This document shows positions 15,281 to 23,936 of a stretch of DNA of 33,185 bases, in pieces (position 1 is the first letter of the stretch; every line of letters starts with the position of its first letter). The stretch covers positions 1-33,185 of the forward strand of contig CAZCQZ010000022.1 of the NCBI GenBank assembly GCA_964500965.1, written 5' to 3'. The stretch is from JAISGQ01 sp964500965 (lineage in GTDB: Bacteria; Bacillota; Clostridia; Oscillospirales; Acutalibacteraceae). Position numbers and translations under genes: made by a program. The notes under the pieces were generated by a model. That model saw only the letters and a program-made list of their open reading frames with translations, had not been told where the DNA came from and made no database searches.

Positions 15281-17287
15281 ATGTTATTCTACAAAATTGA
15301 AGTAACCTTAAAAAGCAAACTCACTGTTTCCAAAAGAGATAACCGTGATGAGTATGATATGTTTGTTTCGGAAATCAAAGAGCAAAGCGTCAATTTTTTT
15401 GAAAAAAGCGGCGGAAACTGTTTCTTCTTTATTTCAAAGACAATAAAGAAAAGGCTTACAATAGGCGGATTTTTGAAAAACGCAAATAATATCGAACAAA
15501 ATATAAATCGTTTTTTGAAAGCAACTTCGATTGATTTTGAAAACATCAGTTTTGAAGAAATAACATTACAGTCAGCTCAATCCATGCTTTCGAGCGCAGA
15601 AAGATATGATTTTATAGCTGATGCAGGGGATATTCTTGATATGTTCAATTTAACAGACATTTCCCGGTTTCGGCACGGCTTTTCTTATGATGAATCCATC
15701 ATCGAAACCGCTTCGTTTTACGAATTAAAATCTTCTGACACTACGCTTTTGAAATCCACCTTGTTAGAAGAAATCAACAGGATATATGAAATTCCCGCTA
15801 AGAAAACAGTAATAGGTCACCCTGTACACTACCTTATAAGGAGTAATACAGATGAACAGAAAAGCATGTATATGCCGCTGCTGTCTGCGCTGTATGGGAA
15901 CAATCGAATCTTGAGCAAGAGGTGTTGTTATGTTGACTGTGACGAATACAACCATATAACAAATGAAAATATGGAATCATTATATCAAAGCTGTGAATTC
16001 GGTACTGTAATTCTTAACTTTAACTGTGGCGATTCCGATGATTCGCAATATCGAAAATCCGAAGACGGGCTTTTATCCGATGTCTGCAAAATCGCATTGA
16101 AATACCGCAATAAAGTTCTTACCGTTTTTTGTTTTCCGCTCAATTCCGAAAAGTTCAAAAGCAAACTGCATACCTATATGGGTACCGCAACCGTTATTGA
16201 GCTTTATGAGGACGTTGTTTCTGCCGACACTGCAAATATATACTTAAATAAATTAGCCAAAGAACACGGCATTCGCTCAGATAAAAAGTTACTTATACCG
16301 AATACGGAAACAAGGCTCTTTACCTCTATCGAGCTTAGGGAGAAATTCAATATTTGGTATGATAACAAGCTCCGCAATAATCTGTTTCCGCAATATAAGG
16401 CATCTCAAACCGGGGAACGGGAAATTCTTGCTCAAAAGCCTGTCGGAAGTGCTTATGAAGAATTGCAAAACATGATAGGATTAACCGATATTAAGAATGA
16501 AATCAACAAAATCATCAACTATTTTAAGGCACAAAAACTGTTTGGAGACAGAAATATAGACTTGAGCCGACCGACAATGCACATGGTGTTTACGGGTAAT
16601 CCGGGTACCGCCAAGACGACAGTTGCACGGTTATTTGCACAAATCCTAAAAGAAAACGAAATTCTTTCGATAGGAAGGCTGTATGAAGTCGGCAGAGCGG
16701 ATATTGTAGGAAAATATGTAGGTCAAACAGCACCGCTCGTTAAAGAGGCTTTTAAGCGTGCAAAAGGCAGCGTACTGTTTATTGACGAAGCATATTCTCT
16801 TGTTGAAAGAGACGGATTATACGGAGACGAAGCAATCAATACAATCGTTCAGGAAATGGAAAACAACCGCAACGATACCGTTGTCATTTTTGCCGGTTAT
16901 CCGAATGAGATGAATGCTTTTTTGGATAAGAATCCGGGACTGCGCTCACGCATTTCAAGGCAAGTCCGTTTCGACGATTATTCCGCAGATGAACTGTGTC
17001 AAATCACAAAGCATATTGCAAGCCAAAAGGGACTTTCTTTTACCGATGAAGCAATGAACAAGTTAGAATACATCTTTGAGCTGGCAAGGCAGAATACCGA
17101 TTTCGGGAACGGCAGATTTGCAAGGAATATCGTAGAAACGGCTCAATTGGCGCAAGTTGACCGCATAATACGCTCAAATATTGAATGTTTTGACAATCAA
17201 AACTTTTCTTTAATTACCGCCGATGATATAAATATACCGTGCGAAATCGAGCAACACAATAGCGTAAAAATCGGATTTACCGCATAA
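15281..17287 (+). CDS. AAA+ ATPase, CbxX/CfqX (SpoVK-like) type with degenerate N-terminal module (668 aa)
   Basis: The C-terminal third is a clear CbxX-family AAA+ domain. Walker A GNPGTAKTT is at about 439-447, the pore-loop region VGKYVGQTAP follows, Walker B SVLFIDEAYSL is near 496-506, a sensor-1-like VIFAGYPNEM segment follows, and an arginine finger lies in NPGLRSRISRQVRF. Residues 1-180 are an unrecognised alpha/beta region. Residues 185-350 (GHPVHYLIRSNTDEQKSM onward) resemble a second AAA core that has lost Walker A. The start at 15281 is set by AGGAGG (15267-15272), 8 bases upstream. Family members remodel or unfold partner proteins in an ATP-dependent way. The partner here is unknown; the neighbouring 289-aa protein and WYL regulator are candidates by position only. 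The upstream -10-like TATGAT at about 15231 is tentative. Confidence 0.88.
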   Translation: MLFYKIEVTLKSKLTVSKRDNRDEYDMFVSEIKEQSVNFFEKSGGNCFFFISKTIKKRLTIGGFLKNANNIEQNINRFLKATSIDFENISFEEITLQSAQSMLSSAERYDFIADAGDILDMFNLTDISRFRHGFSYDESIIETASFYELKSSDTTLLKSTLLEEINRIYEIPAKKTVIGHPVHYLIRSNTDEQKSMYMPLLSALYGNNRILSKRCCYVDCDEYNHITNENMESLYQSCEFGTVILNFNCGDSDDSQYRKSEDGLLSDVCKIALKYRNKVLTVFCFPLNSEKFKSKLHTYMGTATVIELYEDVVSADTANIYLNKLAKEHGIRSDKKLLIPNTETRLFTSIELREKFNIWYDNKLRNNLFPQYKASQTGEREILAQKPVGSAYEELQNMIGLTDIKNEINKIINYFKAQKLFGDRNIDLSRPTMHMVFTGNPGTAKTTVARLFAQILKENEILSIGRLYEVGRADIVGKYVGQTAPLVKEAFKRAKGSVLFIDEAYSLVERDGLYGDEAINTIVQEMENNRNDTVVIFAGYPNEMNAFLDKNPGLRSRISRQVRFDDYSADELCQITKHIASQKGLSFTDEAMNKLEYIFELARQNTDFGNGRFARNIVETAQLAQVDRIIRSNIECFDNQNFSLITADDINIPCEIEQHNSVKIGFTA

Positions 17288-17568
17288 ACATGAGGTTGAT
17301 AACGGACATTTACCGTTTTATTGCGGCAATATAGTTTATAATGTCCTATCTGACGATAATCCTTTTATGTTGACCCGGCATACGCTATAAGAGGAAACGA
17401 CAATAAGTATTACGTGTTTATCGGGCTCGCCTGTCATCTGATTATTCAGATTTCTAACATTGTAAAAGTTTTATTCCGAAACCAATGAATTGCTGTTGAT
17501 TATAAGATTGGAATATACATATATCAAAGTCATTGAGCATTGCGGAATAAATTAACTACAGCAAAACA
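17288..17568. other. Long intergenic stretch with a short protein-like remnant
   Basis: A small hairpin (AACGG 17301-17305 / CCGTT 17313-17317 followed by TTATT) may end the AAA+ transcript. An orphan TATAAT lies near 17337. About 42 codons, roughly 17363-17490 on the plus strand, read as plausible protein (NDNKYYVFIGLACHLIIQ) and end in TGA but have no start. They may be the tail of a deleted gene. No other feature was recognised. Confidence 0.35.
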
Positions 17569-17613
17569 TAAAACATTTCCGCAGAAACAATTTTTCTCTG
17601 CGGAAATGTTTTA
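17569..17613. terminator. Strong hairpin terminator, probably bidirectional
   Basis: A perfect 17-bp stem, TAAAACATTTCCGCAGA (17569-17585) with its complement at 17597-17613, encloses an 11-base loop. T-rich sequence follows on both strands. It probably ends the minus-strand argF-ABC transcript and any plus-strand readthrough from the AAA+ gene. Between it and 17734 I see no gene. Confidence 0.8.
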
Positions 17614-17734
17614 TCATTTATCTTTGCTTTTTACAATCTCCTTATTGGCGACGTACCGACTGTCTTTACCGCTTGTTTTCAAAGTCCCGGTTACGACACA
17701 TCATCTTTGCTACGCCTGCTCTTGTTCTTTTACA

Positions 17735-20167
17735 TTAAAAATCAACTCTTGAAGCAAGCTGTGCCGGCGGTGCTTTAAGCAATCTCCATAACGGAATCAC
17801 AGTTACAAGCAAATGGAACAGTACGATTGCTACATACACAATTGCAATTGCGCTCCATGGCAAATACAGGTCAAGCTGTAGGAACGGTATCCACTGTATC
17901 AGCCACACCGCAAGCAATGTTACCGCCGATACCGGCAGTGTTGTCATAAGGCTTTCAATGCAAAAGATACCCGCTGTTTTGGTTTCGGGTACTCCCAGCA
18001 GACGGTACACCGCGATTGTTTCAATATTGTTAAGCACCTGCGAACGACGCAGAAGATACAACATCACAAGCGATAGAATAATAACGGTCGCAGTTACTAT
18101 TGTTCGCGCGTCCATTCTCAATTGCGAAGCCTTTTTGTACGCCGCCATTTTGCTTGAATAGCTGTCGGTTATCGTAACGTTAACCGCATTTTCCATTTGA
18201 GACGGAATGTCCTTTAAATACTTAATCATTGCCTGCTTGTCCTCACAAAAAATGTAAAACTTATGTGAGGAAGTGGAAAGCAGTATTGTATCAATCTGCT
18301 CGTCAGCAACTACAAAATCCGCATAAAAATCGGTTTCTTCAGCTAACTGTACAATATTGTAAAGAAGACCGTCTCCCGTCAAGTATGAGCCGCCCAATCT
18401 TTCGTAATACGCATTTCCCGCATTGGCAGGAAACACTATACATTCATTTTCACCGAGCACCACATTATCATACACACCGGGGTATGCTTTTTGCAGGCTT
18501 GACAGAGAAGCCACGCGAACTTTTCCGGTTGTCAATACGGCAAAGGCTTCATCATGCATATATACCGCCGCTTCTCCGCTGTCGCATATTCCTACTATAG
18601 TCGGACTATAGGTCTGCTTCATGAATTTAACCTTTTTGCCGATAAAATATTCCATTCCGGTAATTCCGTTCTGCGCCACTCCGTCCTGAGCCATTATTGC
18701 ATCAACAACCCAACGGTCAATCACGATTTCAGTTGAATTTTCCGGCATATTTCCCATTATGATTGATTCTTCCGAAATAAAGGAAATCGGTGTGTATGTA
18801 AAATTATTAAGCGGTATTTCCAGGTCGTCAAGCTGTGAAATGACACCTCCGCTTATCTCCGCACTGAAAGGTATTTCGGGAGCATAGTCGTAATTCTGTC
18901 CGCACTGTGCAATATATGATTTAAACTCCATTGCCAACGGCTGTATCCCTAAAATTCCGCTGTCAACTTCATTGCCGCGCTCCAGTGTCACCGTAAGTAC
19001 CTGAGAGTGAGTGGTTACAAAATCGTGAGGGTCGATTTTCGACAATGCAATGAAATCCGCAACGCTGAATGCAGTCAATGCAGTCAGCAACACCAGAAAC
19101 AGCAATGTACCAATATCACGAAGCCTTTTACTTCTGTTGATATGTACTGCTTCCCTCAGCATTTCTTTCAAGCCGAGACTTTTTCCCGACTTAACACCCG
19201 TGTTGCTTTCGGCAAGCCATTCGGCATTCACCTGATTTAACTCGTCCGGAGTTATCTCCGAACGTTCGCCGTAGATAACCTCCGGCTGTTCATCAGGGTA
19301 TGTGCATGACACCATGCGTTCATCATTCAGCTTTATTATCACTCTGTCTTTCAATGCAAGGACAGTAATATCCACACCGTTACTGCCGCTCTCGCTGTAG
19401 TATCGTACATGCAGTCCGTCCTTTTCAACTGTCGTTTCATTAAAATCGCCTGTGTAAATCGTACCTGTGTTGCTCAAGGTACCGCGTTCAAAGGCACTGC
19501 TGTCGCTTATTATACGTCCGTTTTCAAGCCTGATAATACGGTCTGCGAAAAAGCTTGCGATGTTTTCTTCGTGGGTAACCATAATTACAAGGCTTGTCTG
19601 CGAAATCTTTTTCAAAAGCGCACAGATGTTTCTGGTGTTTGCTTCGTCAAGGTTTCCCGTAGGCTCATCGGCAAAAATCACACGCGGTTTACGTGCCAAC
19701 GCTCTGGCAATAGCCACTCTCTGCTGTTGTCCTCCGGAAAGCTCTCCTACCCTGCGGCTGAAATATCTTTCCATATTTACCGCACGCAGAGCATTTTCAA
19801 CACGTATGAGCTTTTCATCATGTGACAAATCCAGACTATGCATTCCCAAATAAACGTTGTAACCGACACTGTGTTCCGATAAGAGATAGTAATTTTGAAA
19901 AATATATCCGAAGCTGCTGTTTCTCTCCGCTTCAAATAAATCCGTACCGTATTTGTTAATGCTGATATTTTCTGTAGCTATATCGCCGCTGTCAAAATCG
20001 TCAAGACCGCTCATTGTGTTTAAAAGCGTACTCTTTCCGCAGCCTGACGGACCGAGAATACATACAAATCCCGTATCCGGCAATGTCAGGGAAATGTCAT
20101 GAAGCACAGCATTTGCGCTTCGGCTGTGGCGGTCATAGGTCTTGTTCAGATTTTTTATCTTTATCAT
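17735..20167 (-). CDS. Fused ABC ATPase-permease, MacB/FtsX type (810 aa)
   Basis: The N-terminal NBD (residues 1-225) has Walker A GPSGCGKST at 39-47, signature LSGGQQQR from 143, Walker B VIFADEPTGNLD from 163, and an H-loop in MVTHEENIA. It is followed by a linker and an FtsX-like permease: one TM near 355-375, a large extracytoplasmic domain (about 380-670) and three TMs at about 685-705, 735-760 and 775-800. This is the MacB/LolCDE/BceAB mechanotransmission class, which moves lipids, lipoproteins or peptides out of the membrane or senses antibiotics. It starts in a 4-base overlap (ATGA) with the upstream paralogous gene, so the two are co-translated and probably form a heterodimer. Substrate unknown. 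Confidence 0.9.
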   Translation of the reverse strand: MIKIKNLNKTYDRHSRSANAVLHDISLTLPDTGFVCILGPSGCGKSTLLNTMSGLDDFDSGDIATENISINKYGTDLFEAERNSSFGYIFQNYYLLSEHSVGYNVYLGMHSLDLSHDEKLIRVENALRAVNMERYFSRRVGELSGGQQQRVAIARALARKPRVIFADEPTGNLDEANTRNICALLKKISQTSLVIMVTHEENIASFFADRIIRLENGRIISDSSAFERGTLSNTGTIYTGDFNETTVEKDGLHVRYYSESGSNGVDITVLALKDRVIIKLNDERMVSCTYPDEQPEVIYGERSEITPDELNQVNAEWLAESNTGVKSGKSLGLKEMLREAVHINRSKRLRDIGTLLFLVLLTALTAFSVADFIALSKIDPHDFVTTHSQVLTVTLERGNEVDSGILGIQPLAMEFKSYIAQCGQNYDYAPEIPFSAEISGGVISQLDDLEIPLNNFTYTPISFISEESIIMGNMPENSTEIVIDRWVVDAIMAQDGVAQNGITGMEYFIGKKVKFMKQTYSPTIVGICDSGEAAVYMHDEAFAVLTTGKVRVASLSSLQKAYPGVYDNVVLGENECIVFPANAGNAYYERLGGSYLTGDGLLYNIVQLAEETDFYADFVVADEQIDTILLSTSSHKFYIFCEDKQAMIKYLKDIPSQMENAVNVTITDSYSSKMAAYKKASQLRMDARTIVTATVIILSLVMLYLLRRSQVLNNIETIAVYRLLGVPETKTAGIFCIESLMTTLPVSAVTLLAVWLIQWIPFLQLDLYLPWSAIAIVYVAIVLFHLLVTVIPLWRLLKAPPAQLASRVDF

Positions 20168-22473
20168 TTTTCCGCCTCCTCAACTCTCGGCATCAAATCA
20201 CTGTATACAACCGCCATGGGGAAAACCGATTTTCTCAATTTTCTAAGCACAAGCCATGCAGCCGCCAGTGTCATTGCCCAATGTGTCGCGGAAATAATCA
20301 CCCAGTATTTACCGTAAAGGTAAACGTTAAGCTCTCGAATAGCACCTATACCCACAGCACTGCCGAGGGATATTGCCAACAATGCAAAAACCTGTCCGAG
20401 CAAAGCAAACACAAATATCTGAACAAGCACGGAACGCTTTGCACTGCACCAAGTCAATCCTATGTTTGACAACACCCTGTAGCTCTCGTTTTCCATCGAA
20501 AACAACACTCGCACAAGCAGCATTTGCAGTAACGCTATTGCCAGCAGTGCGCAAAGGCAAATTATCTGCGTTTGCTGTCTCTGCGCTTCAAGCTTTGAAT
20601 TTACCTTAGTCGAGCCCAGTACATAGGGTGAAAGTGAATAATACCCCTCTTTTTCCAGTGCTTTTATAACTCTGTCCGTATATGCGTAATTTTCTATTGT
20701 AATACTTACCTGGTCACCGCAGTTTTCAATACCTTCGTCGATGTATGCCGAAAACACGGCAGGGCTTACGGACACAGCATAAAGGAATGTTGAATCGTTA
20801 ACTCCCACCGTTTCTCGAAGCTTATATCCGCCAATTATATATGTCGTATTATTCGGTACATTCAATGTTGTCGCTTCAACATCAAGATTGTACCTTGCAA
20901 GAGAAACCAGCTTCTCCGTATTGTTTATTTTTCTCGTCTTGTAATTTTGTGACGATGGGAGAACCTCTACCGCTACTATATTGTCCGTATCCGCCGAACG
21001 CTTGGGGACAAGCACCGCTTCCGGAATAACATCGCCCTCATAAGGCAGACACAGATAGTCCGTACCGTAATAATTAAGCGTAAAAAGCTTTCCCACATCT
21101 TCGCTGAAATAAAGCCCTTTTCCCACATCGGTAGTACCGACCACGGTAACATTAAGCTTTATGTATGCATCTTTTGACCACTTTGCAAAGTCACAAATAT
21201 ACACATCAATATTTTTGCCCAAAAGAGAATCGTCCGCCGCAACAACCTCATAAAAGCTCTCCGGCAAACGACCTGCCGTAAGAAAGCTTTCATTTTCAGA
21301 CATCAGCGGCACTGTTTGCAGATAATTGTTCGACTGCTTTACCTCAACCGACTTTACCGATAAGTATACCGGGTCTACGTGGTTTCCGACATTGTGAACG
21401 CCGGTGTGCGTTTCATAATCCGTACCGGACTGATAGGAATAGTTCACATCTCTTATATAACCGTATCTTTCCAGACTTACAACATAATCAATTGATAAAA
21501 TCGCGTCATAATCTTCCTGCTTCATATCCGCGCCGTCCTTTCGGACTGCAACTATTCTGGTTTTATCGCCGTTCATAAATGCGGAAGTATCGTAAATTCG
21601 TGTTGACGTGTCATCAACGGCAACAATAAATGTACCTAAAAACGCAAAAACCGCAAAGGCTGTCAGCACAAAGAAAAGCAAAACCGTTGCAGTCCACACC
21701 GGTCTGGAGCGCAATTGCAGGAAAGCGGTATAAATCCCGTGGTTTCCCGGCTTTCGTTCGGTTTTTGCACCTTTGCCGTTATTCTTTTCTCTGATTTGCG
21801 TATCGCTTACTATTTTTCCGTCATGAACACGAATATGCCGTGTTGCATAGCCCTCCGCCTCGTAATACTCGTGGGTTATCAAAATTACGAGCCGTTCTTT
21901 TGCCGCCTGTGCCAACAGCTTTATTACCTTTTCGCTGTTTTCCGGGTCAAGATTTCCCGTCGGTTCATCTGCGATAAGAATCGGGCACGGCTTTGCCAGC
22001 GCACGGGCAATGGACAATCTCTGCTTTTGACCGCTCGAAAGCTTCACCGCTCGGCGATTGCGCAAATCCCAAAGCTCCACGACCTTGAGTATTTCCTCTG
22101 CCTTTGCGTTTGCTTCGTTCTTTCTCATTCCGGTTAAATACAGCGCACTTACAACGTTATCCAAAACCGTTGCTCCGGGAATAACGCCGTAATTCTGTGA
22201 AATAAACGAAATGTTATCGCGGCGGTATGCTTCCCATTCCGCTCCGGCATAATGAGATGTCGGCTTACCGTTCACGAACATTTCTCCGTCCTCATAGGGC
22301 AGTATACCTCCGAGAATATGAGCAAGCGTGGATTTACCGCTACCGGATTCGCCGGTTATAACAGCAAATTCGCCGCAACAAAAGCTTAAATTCACTTTGT
22401 TCAAAGCTGCAACAACGTTTTTGCCGTTGACATAATACTTCGACAGATTTTTTATTGAAAGTATCGGTTTCAT
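20164..22473 (-). CDS. Fused ABC ATPase-permease, MacB/FtsX type, partner subunit (769 aa)
   Basis: This has the same architecture as the following gene. The NBD shows Walker A GESGSGKST (41-49), signature LSSGQKQR (145-152), Walker B ILIADEPTGNLDP (from 165) and H-loop ILITHEY. A TM helix lies near 262-285, an extracytoplasmic domain at about 290-605, and three TMs at about 620-645, 670-700 and 715-740. The ATG at 22473 is chosen because AAAGGAAG precedes it by about 7 bases; the frame extends 11 codons further without a ribosome site. It begins 49 bases after the argF stop with no terminator between, so it is probably read from the argF promoter. No two-component system or peptide precursor lies nearby to hint at substrate. 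Confidence 0.9.
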   Translation of the reverse strand: MKPILSIKNLSKYYVNGKNVVAALNKVNLSFCCGEFAVITGESGSGKSTLAHILGGILPYEDGEMFVNGKPTSHYAGAEWEAYRRDNISFISQNYGVIPGATVLDNVVSALYLTGMRKNEANAKAEEILKVVELWDLRNRRAVKLSSGQKQRLSIARALAKPCPILIADEPTGNLDPENSEKVIKLLAQAAKERLVILITHEYYEAEGYATRHIRVHDGKIVSDTQIREKNNGKGAKTERKPGNHGIYTAFLQLRSRPVWTATVLLFFVLTAFAVFAFLGTFIVAVDDTSTRIYDTSAFMNGDKTRIVAVRKDGADMKQEDYDAILSIDYVVSLERYGYIRDVNYSYQSGTDYETHTGVHNVGNHVDPVYLSVKSVEVKQSNNYLQTVPLMSENESFLTAGRLPESFYEVVAADDSLLGKNIDVYICDFAKWSKDAYIKLNVTVVGTTDVGKGLYFSEDVGKLFTLNYYGTDYLCLPYEGDVIPEAVLVPKRSADTDNIVAVEVLPSSQNYKTRKINNTEKLVSLARYNLDVEATTLNVPNNTTYIIGGYKLRETVGVNDSTFLYAVSVSPAVFSAYIDEGIENCGDQVSITIENYAYTDRVIKALEKEGYYSLSPYVLGSTKVNSKLEAQRQQTQIICLCALLAIALLQMLLVRVLFSMENESYRVLSNIGLTWCSAKRSVLVQIFVFALLGQVFALLAISLGSAVGIGAIRELNVYLYGKYWVIISATHWAMTLAAAWLVLRKLRKSVFPMAVVYSDLMPRVEEAEK

Positions 22474-22522
22474 AAATTTCTTCCTTTCTCTGTATTCTCG
22501 GTTCATTCACGCTTATTTTTAA

Positions 22523-23515
22523 TTATCTATTCATGCAATTCAAAATTACAGCTTTTATTGTATGCATTCGGTTTTCCGCTTCGTCAAAAACAATTGATGC
22601 CGGTGATTCAAAAACCTCGTTTGTGACCTCCATTTCCTCAATTCCGTACTTCTCGTATATCTGACGTGCTACGGTAGTATTGAGGTCGTGATAGCTGGGC
22701 AGACAGTGCATAAATACCGCACCCTCGTTTGCCATCGCCATTTTCGCACTGTCAACTCTGTATGGAGTTAACAGCTTTATGCGCTCCTCCCATACGCTGT
22801 CAGGCTCTCCCATTGAAACCCATATATCGGTGTAAAGCACATCTGCGCCTTTAGTTGCCGCTTCAATATCGTCTGTAAGCGTAACCGTGCAGCCGTTTTC
22901 GGCGGCAATCTGCCGTGCTTCCTCTACAAGCTCCGGTGACGGGAACAGTTCTTTCGGTGCGCAGGCAGTGAAATTCAGCCCCATTTTCGCACAGCCTATC
23001 ATAAGCGAGTTGCCCATATTAAAACGGGCATCTCCGTAATAGGTCATATTTATTCCCTTTAAATGGCCGAAATGTTCCTCAATGGTAAGCAGGTCTGCAA
23101 GTATCTGCGTCGGATGAAACTGGTCGGTAAGACCGTTAAAAACCGGCACACCGGAATATTTTGCAAGCTCCTCCACAATTGACTGGTCATAACCTCTGTA
23201 CTCAATACAATCATACATTCTGCCCAGAACTCTCGCGGTGTCCGCAAGGCTTTCCTTTTTGCCCATTTGCGATGCGCCGGGGTCAAGGAAAGTAACTCCC
23301 ATTCCCAAATCCATGCCGGCAACCTCAAAGGCACAACGGGTACGTGTACTGGTTTTTTCAAAAAGCAGTACCATATTCTTACCCTCAAGCTTTTTGTGGG
23401 GTATTCCGGCTTTCTTTTCCTTTTTCAGCTTTGCGGCTGTATCGAGAAACTCTCTGATTTCTTCGCCTGAAAAGTCAAGTAGCTTTAAAAAGCTGTTTTT
23501 GTATTTTGAATTCAT
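22523..23515 (-). CDS. argF: Ornithine carbamoyltransferase (330 aa)
   Basis: The enzyme condenses carbamoyl phosphate and L-ornithine to citrulline in arginine synthesis, or runs in reverse in the arginine deiminase pathway. The carbamoyl-phosphate site STRTR is at 56-60, HPTQ at 134-137, the ornithine/SMG loop DIWVSMGEP at 230-238, and the catalytic HCLP at 270-273, all intact. The length is normal. No arcA or arcC lies nearby, and the promoter carries an ARG-box-like site, favouring the anabolic argF over arcB. The ribosome site TTGGAGC precedes the ATG by 7-8 bases. The two ABC ATPase-permease genes follow on the same strand without a visible terminator, an unusual partnership for this enzyme. 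Confidence 0.94.
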   Translation of the reverse strand: MNSKYKNSFLKLLDFSGEEIREFLDTAAKLKKEKKAGIPHKKLEGKNMVLLFEKTSTRTRCAFEVAGMDLGMGVTFLDPGASQMGKKESLADTARVLGRMYDCIEYRGYDQSIVEELAKYSGVPVFNGLTDQFHPTQILADLLTIEEHFGHLKGINMTYYGDARFNMGNSLMIGCAKMGLNFTACAPKELFPSPELVEEARQIAAENGCTVTLTDDIEAATKGADVLYTDIWVSMGEPDSVWEERIKLLTPYRVDSAKMAMANEGAVFMHCLPSYHDLNTTVARQIYEKYGIEEMEVTNEVFESPASIVFDEAENRMHTIKAVILNCMNR

Positions 23516-23559
23516 ATTTTCCGCTCCAATCTGCGCAAGAATGTTTATGCGTGTTTTTT

Positions 23560-23573
23560 TGAATAATTATACA
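23560..23573 (-). promoter_or_regulatory. ARG-box-like operator (ArgR/AhrC) on the argF promoter
   Basis: TGAATAATTATACA matches the ArgR half-site consensus TGAATwwwwATTCA at all but one position and overlaps the -10 box of argF. This suggests repression by ArgR with arginine; no second box was identified. Confidence 0.55.
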
Positions 23574-23594
23574 GTAATATGCCGATAATGTCAA
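23566..23594 (-). promoter_or_regulatory. Promoter of argF
   Basis: TTGACA (23589-23594), 17-bp spacer and TATAAT (23566-23571) on the minus strand match consensus in both hexamers. It starts just after the terminator of the short upstream gene. Confidence 0.88.
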
Positions 23595-23610
23595 TAAAAA
23601 CGCCAAAAAA

Positions 23611-23643
23611 CCCGATAGCAGATTTTCCGCATCTGCAATCGGG
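23611..23643 (-). terminator. Terminator of the 64-aa protein gene
   Basis: CCCGATAGCAGAT (23611-23623) pairs with ATCTGCAATCGGG (23631-23643) apart from one A-A mismatch. On the minus strand a TTTTTTGGCGTTTTT tract follows. Confidence 0.85.
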
Positions 23644-23678
23644 CATTTCGGGCGTAGTTTTCCGACAATTAACAGTAT

Positions 23679-23873
23679 TTACAAATCATCTGCGTCCTGC
23701 ACGGGAATATCGTCATCAATGGGATTTCCCGTATAGCTGCCGTTAACATCGCTCAGGATTTCGTTTCTGCTCTGGTTTCTCATTGTCGCAACCATTTTAG
23801 GCACAACCGATTCTCTGCCCTCTCCCTTTTTTCTGACTACAACAGTAACACGCTTTCTTTTGTTCTCAGCCAA
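23679..23873 (-). CDS. Small conserved-looking hypothetical protein (64 aa), TTG start
   Basis: The protein is hydrophilic, with a strongly basic N-terminal half (ENKRKRVTVVVRKKGEGRES), a central helix with MVATMRNQSRNEILSDV, and an acidic end (IDDDIPVQDADDL). There is no signal or membrane segment. Start choice: TTG at 23873 has AGGTGAT 5-6 bases upstream, whereas the longer frame to 24077 runs antisense through the neighbouring gene. It is a single-gene unit with its own terminator, divergent from the sporulation-type cluster. I do not recognise the family. The charge segregation would suit a nucleic-acid- or ribosome-associated role, which is conjecture. Confidence 0.75.
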   Translation of the reverse strand: MAENKRKRVTVVVRKKGEGRESVVPKMVATMRNQSRNEILSDVNGSYTGNPIDDDIPVQDADDL

Positions 23874-23936
23874 ATTTATCACCTCACTGAAATTATTTCC
23901 GATTTTTGCGCATATATTTGCCGTGAGGTGAATTTT

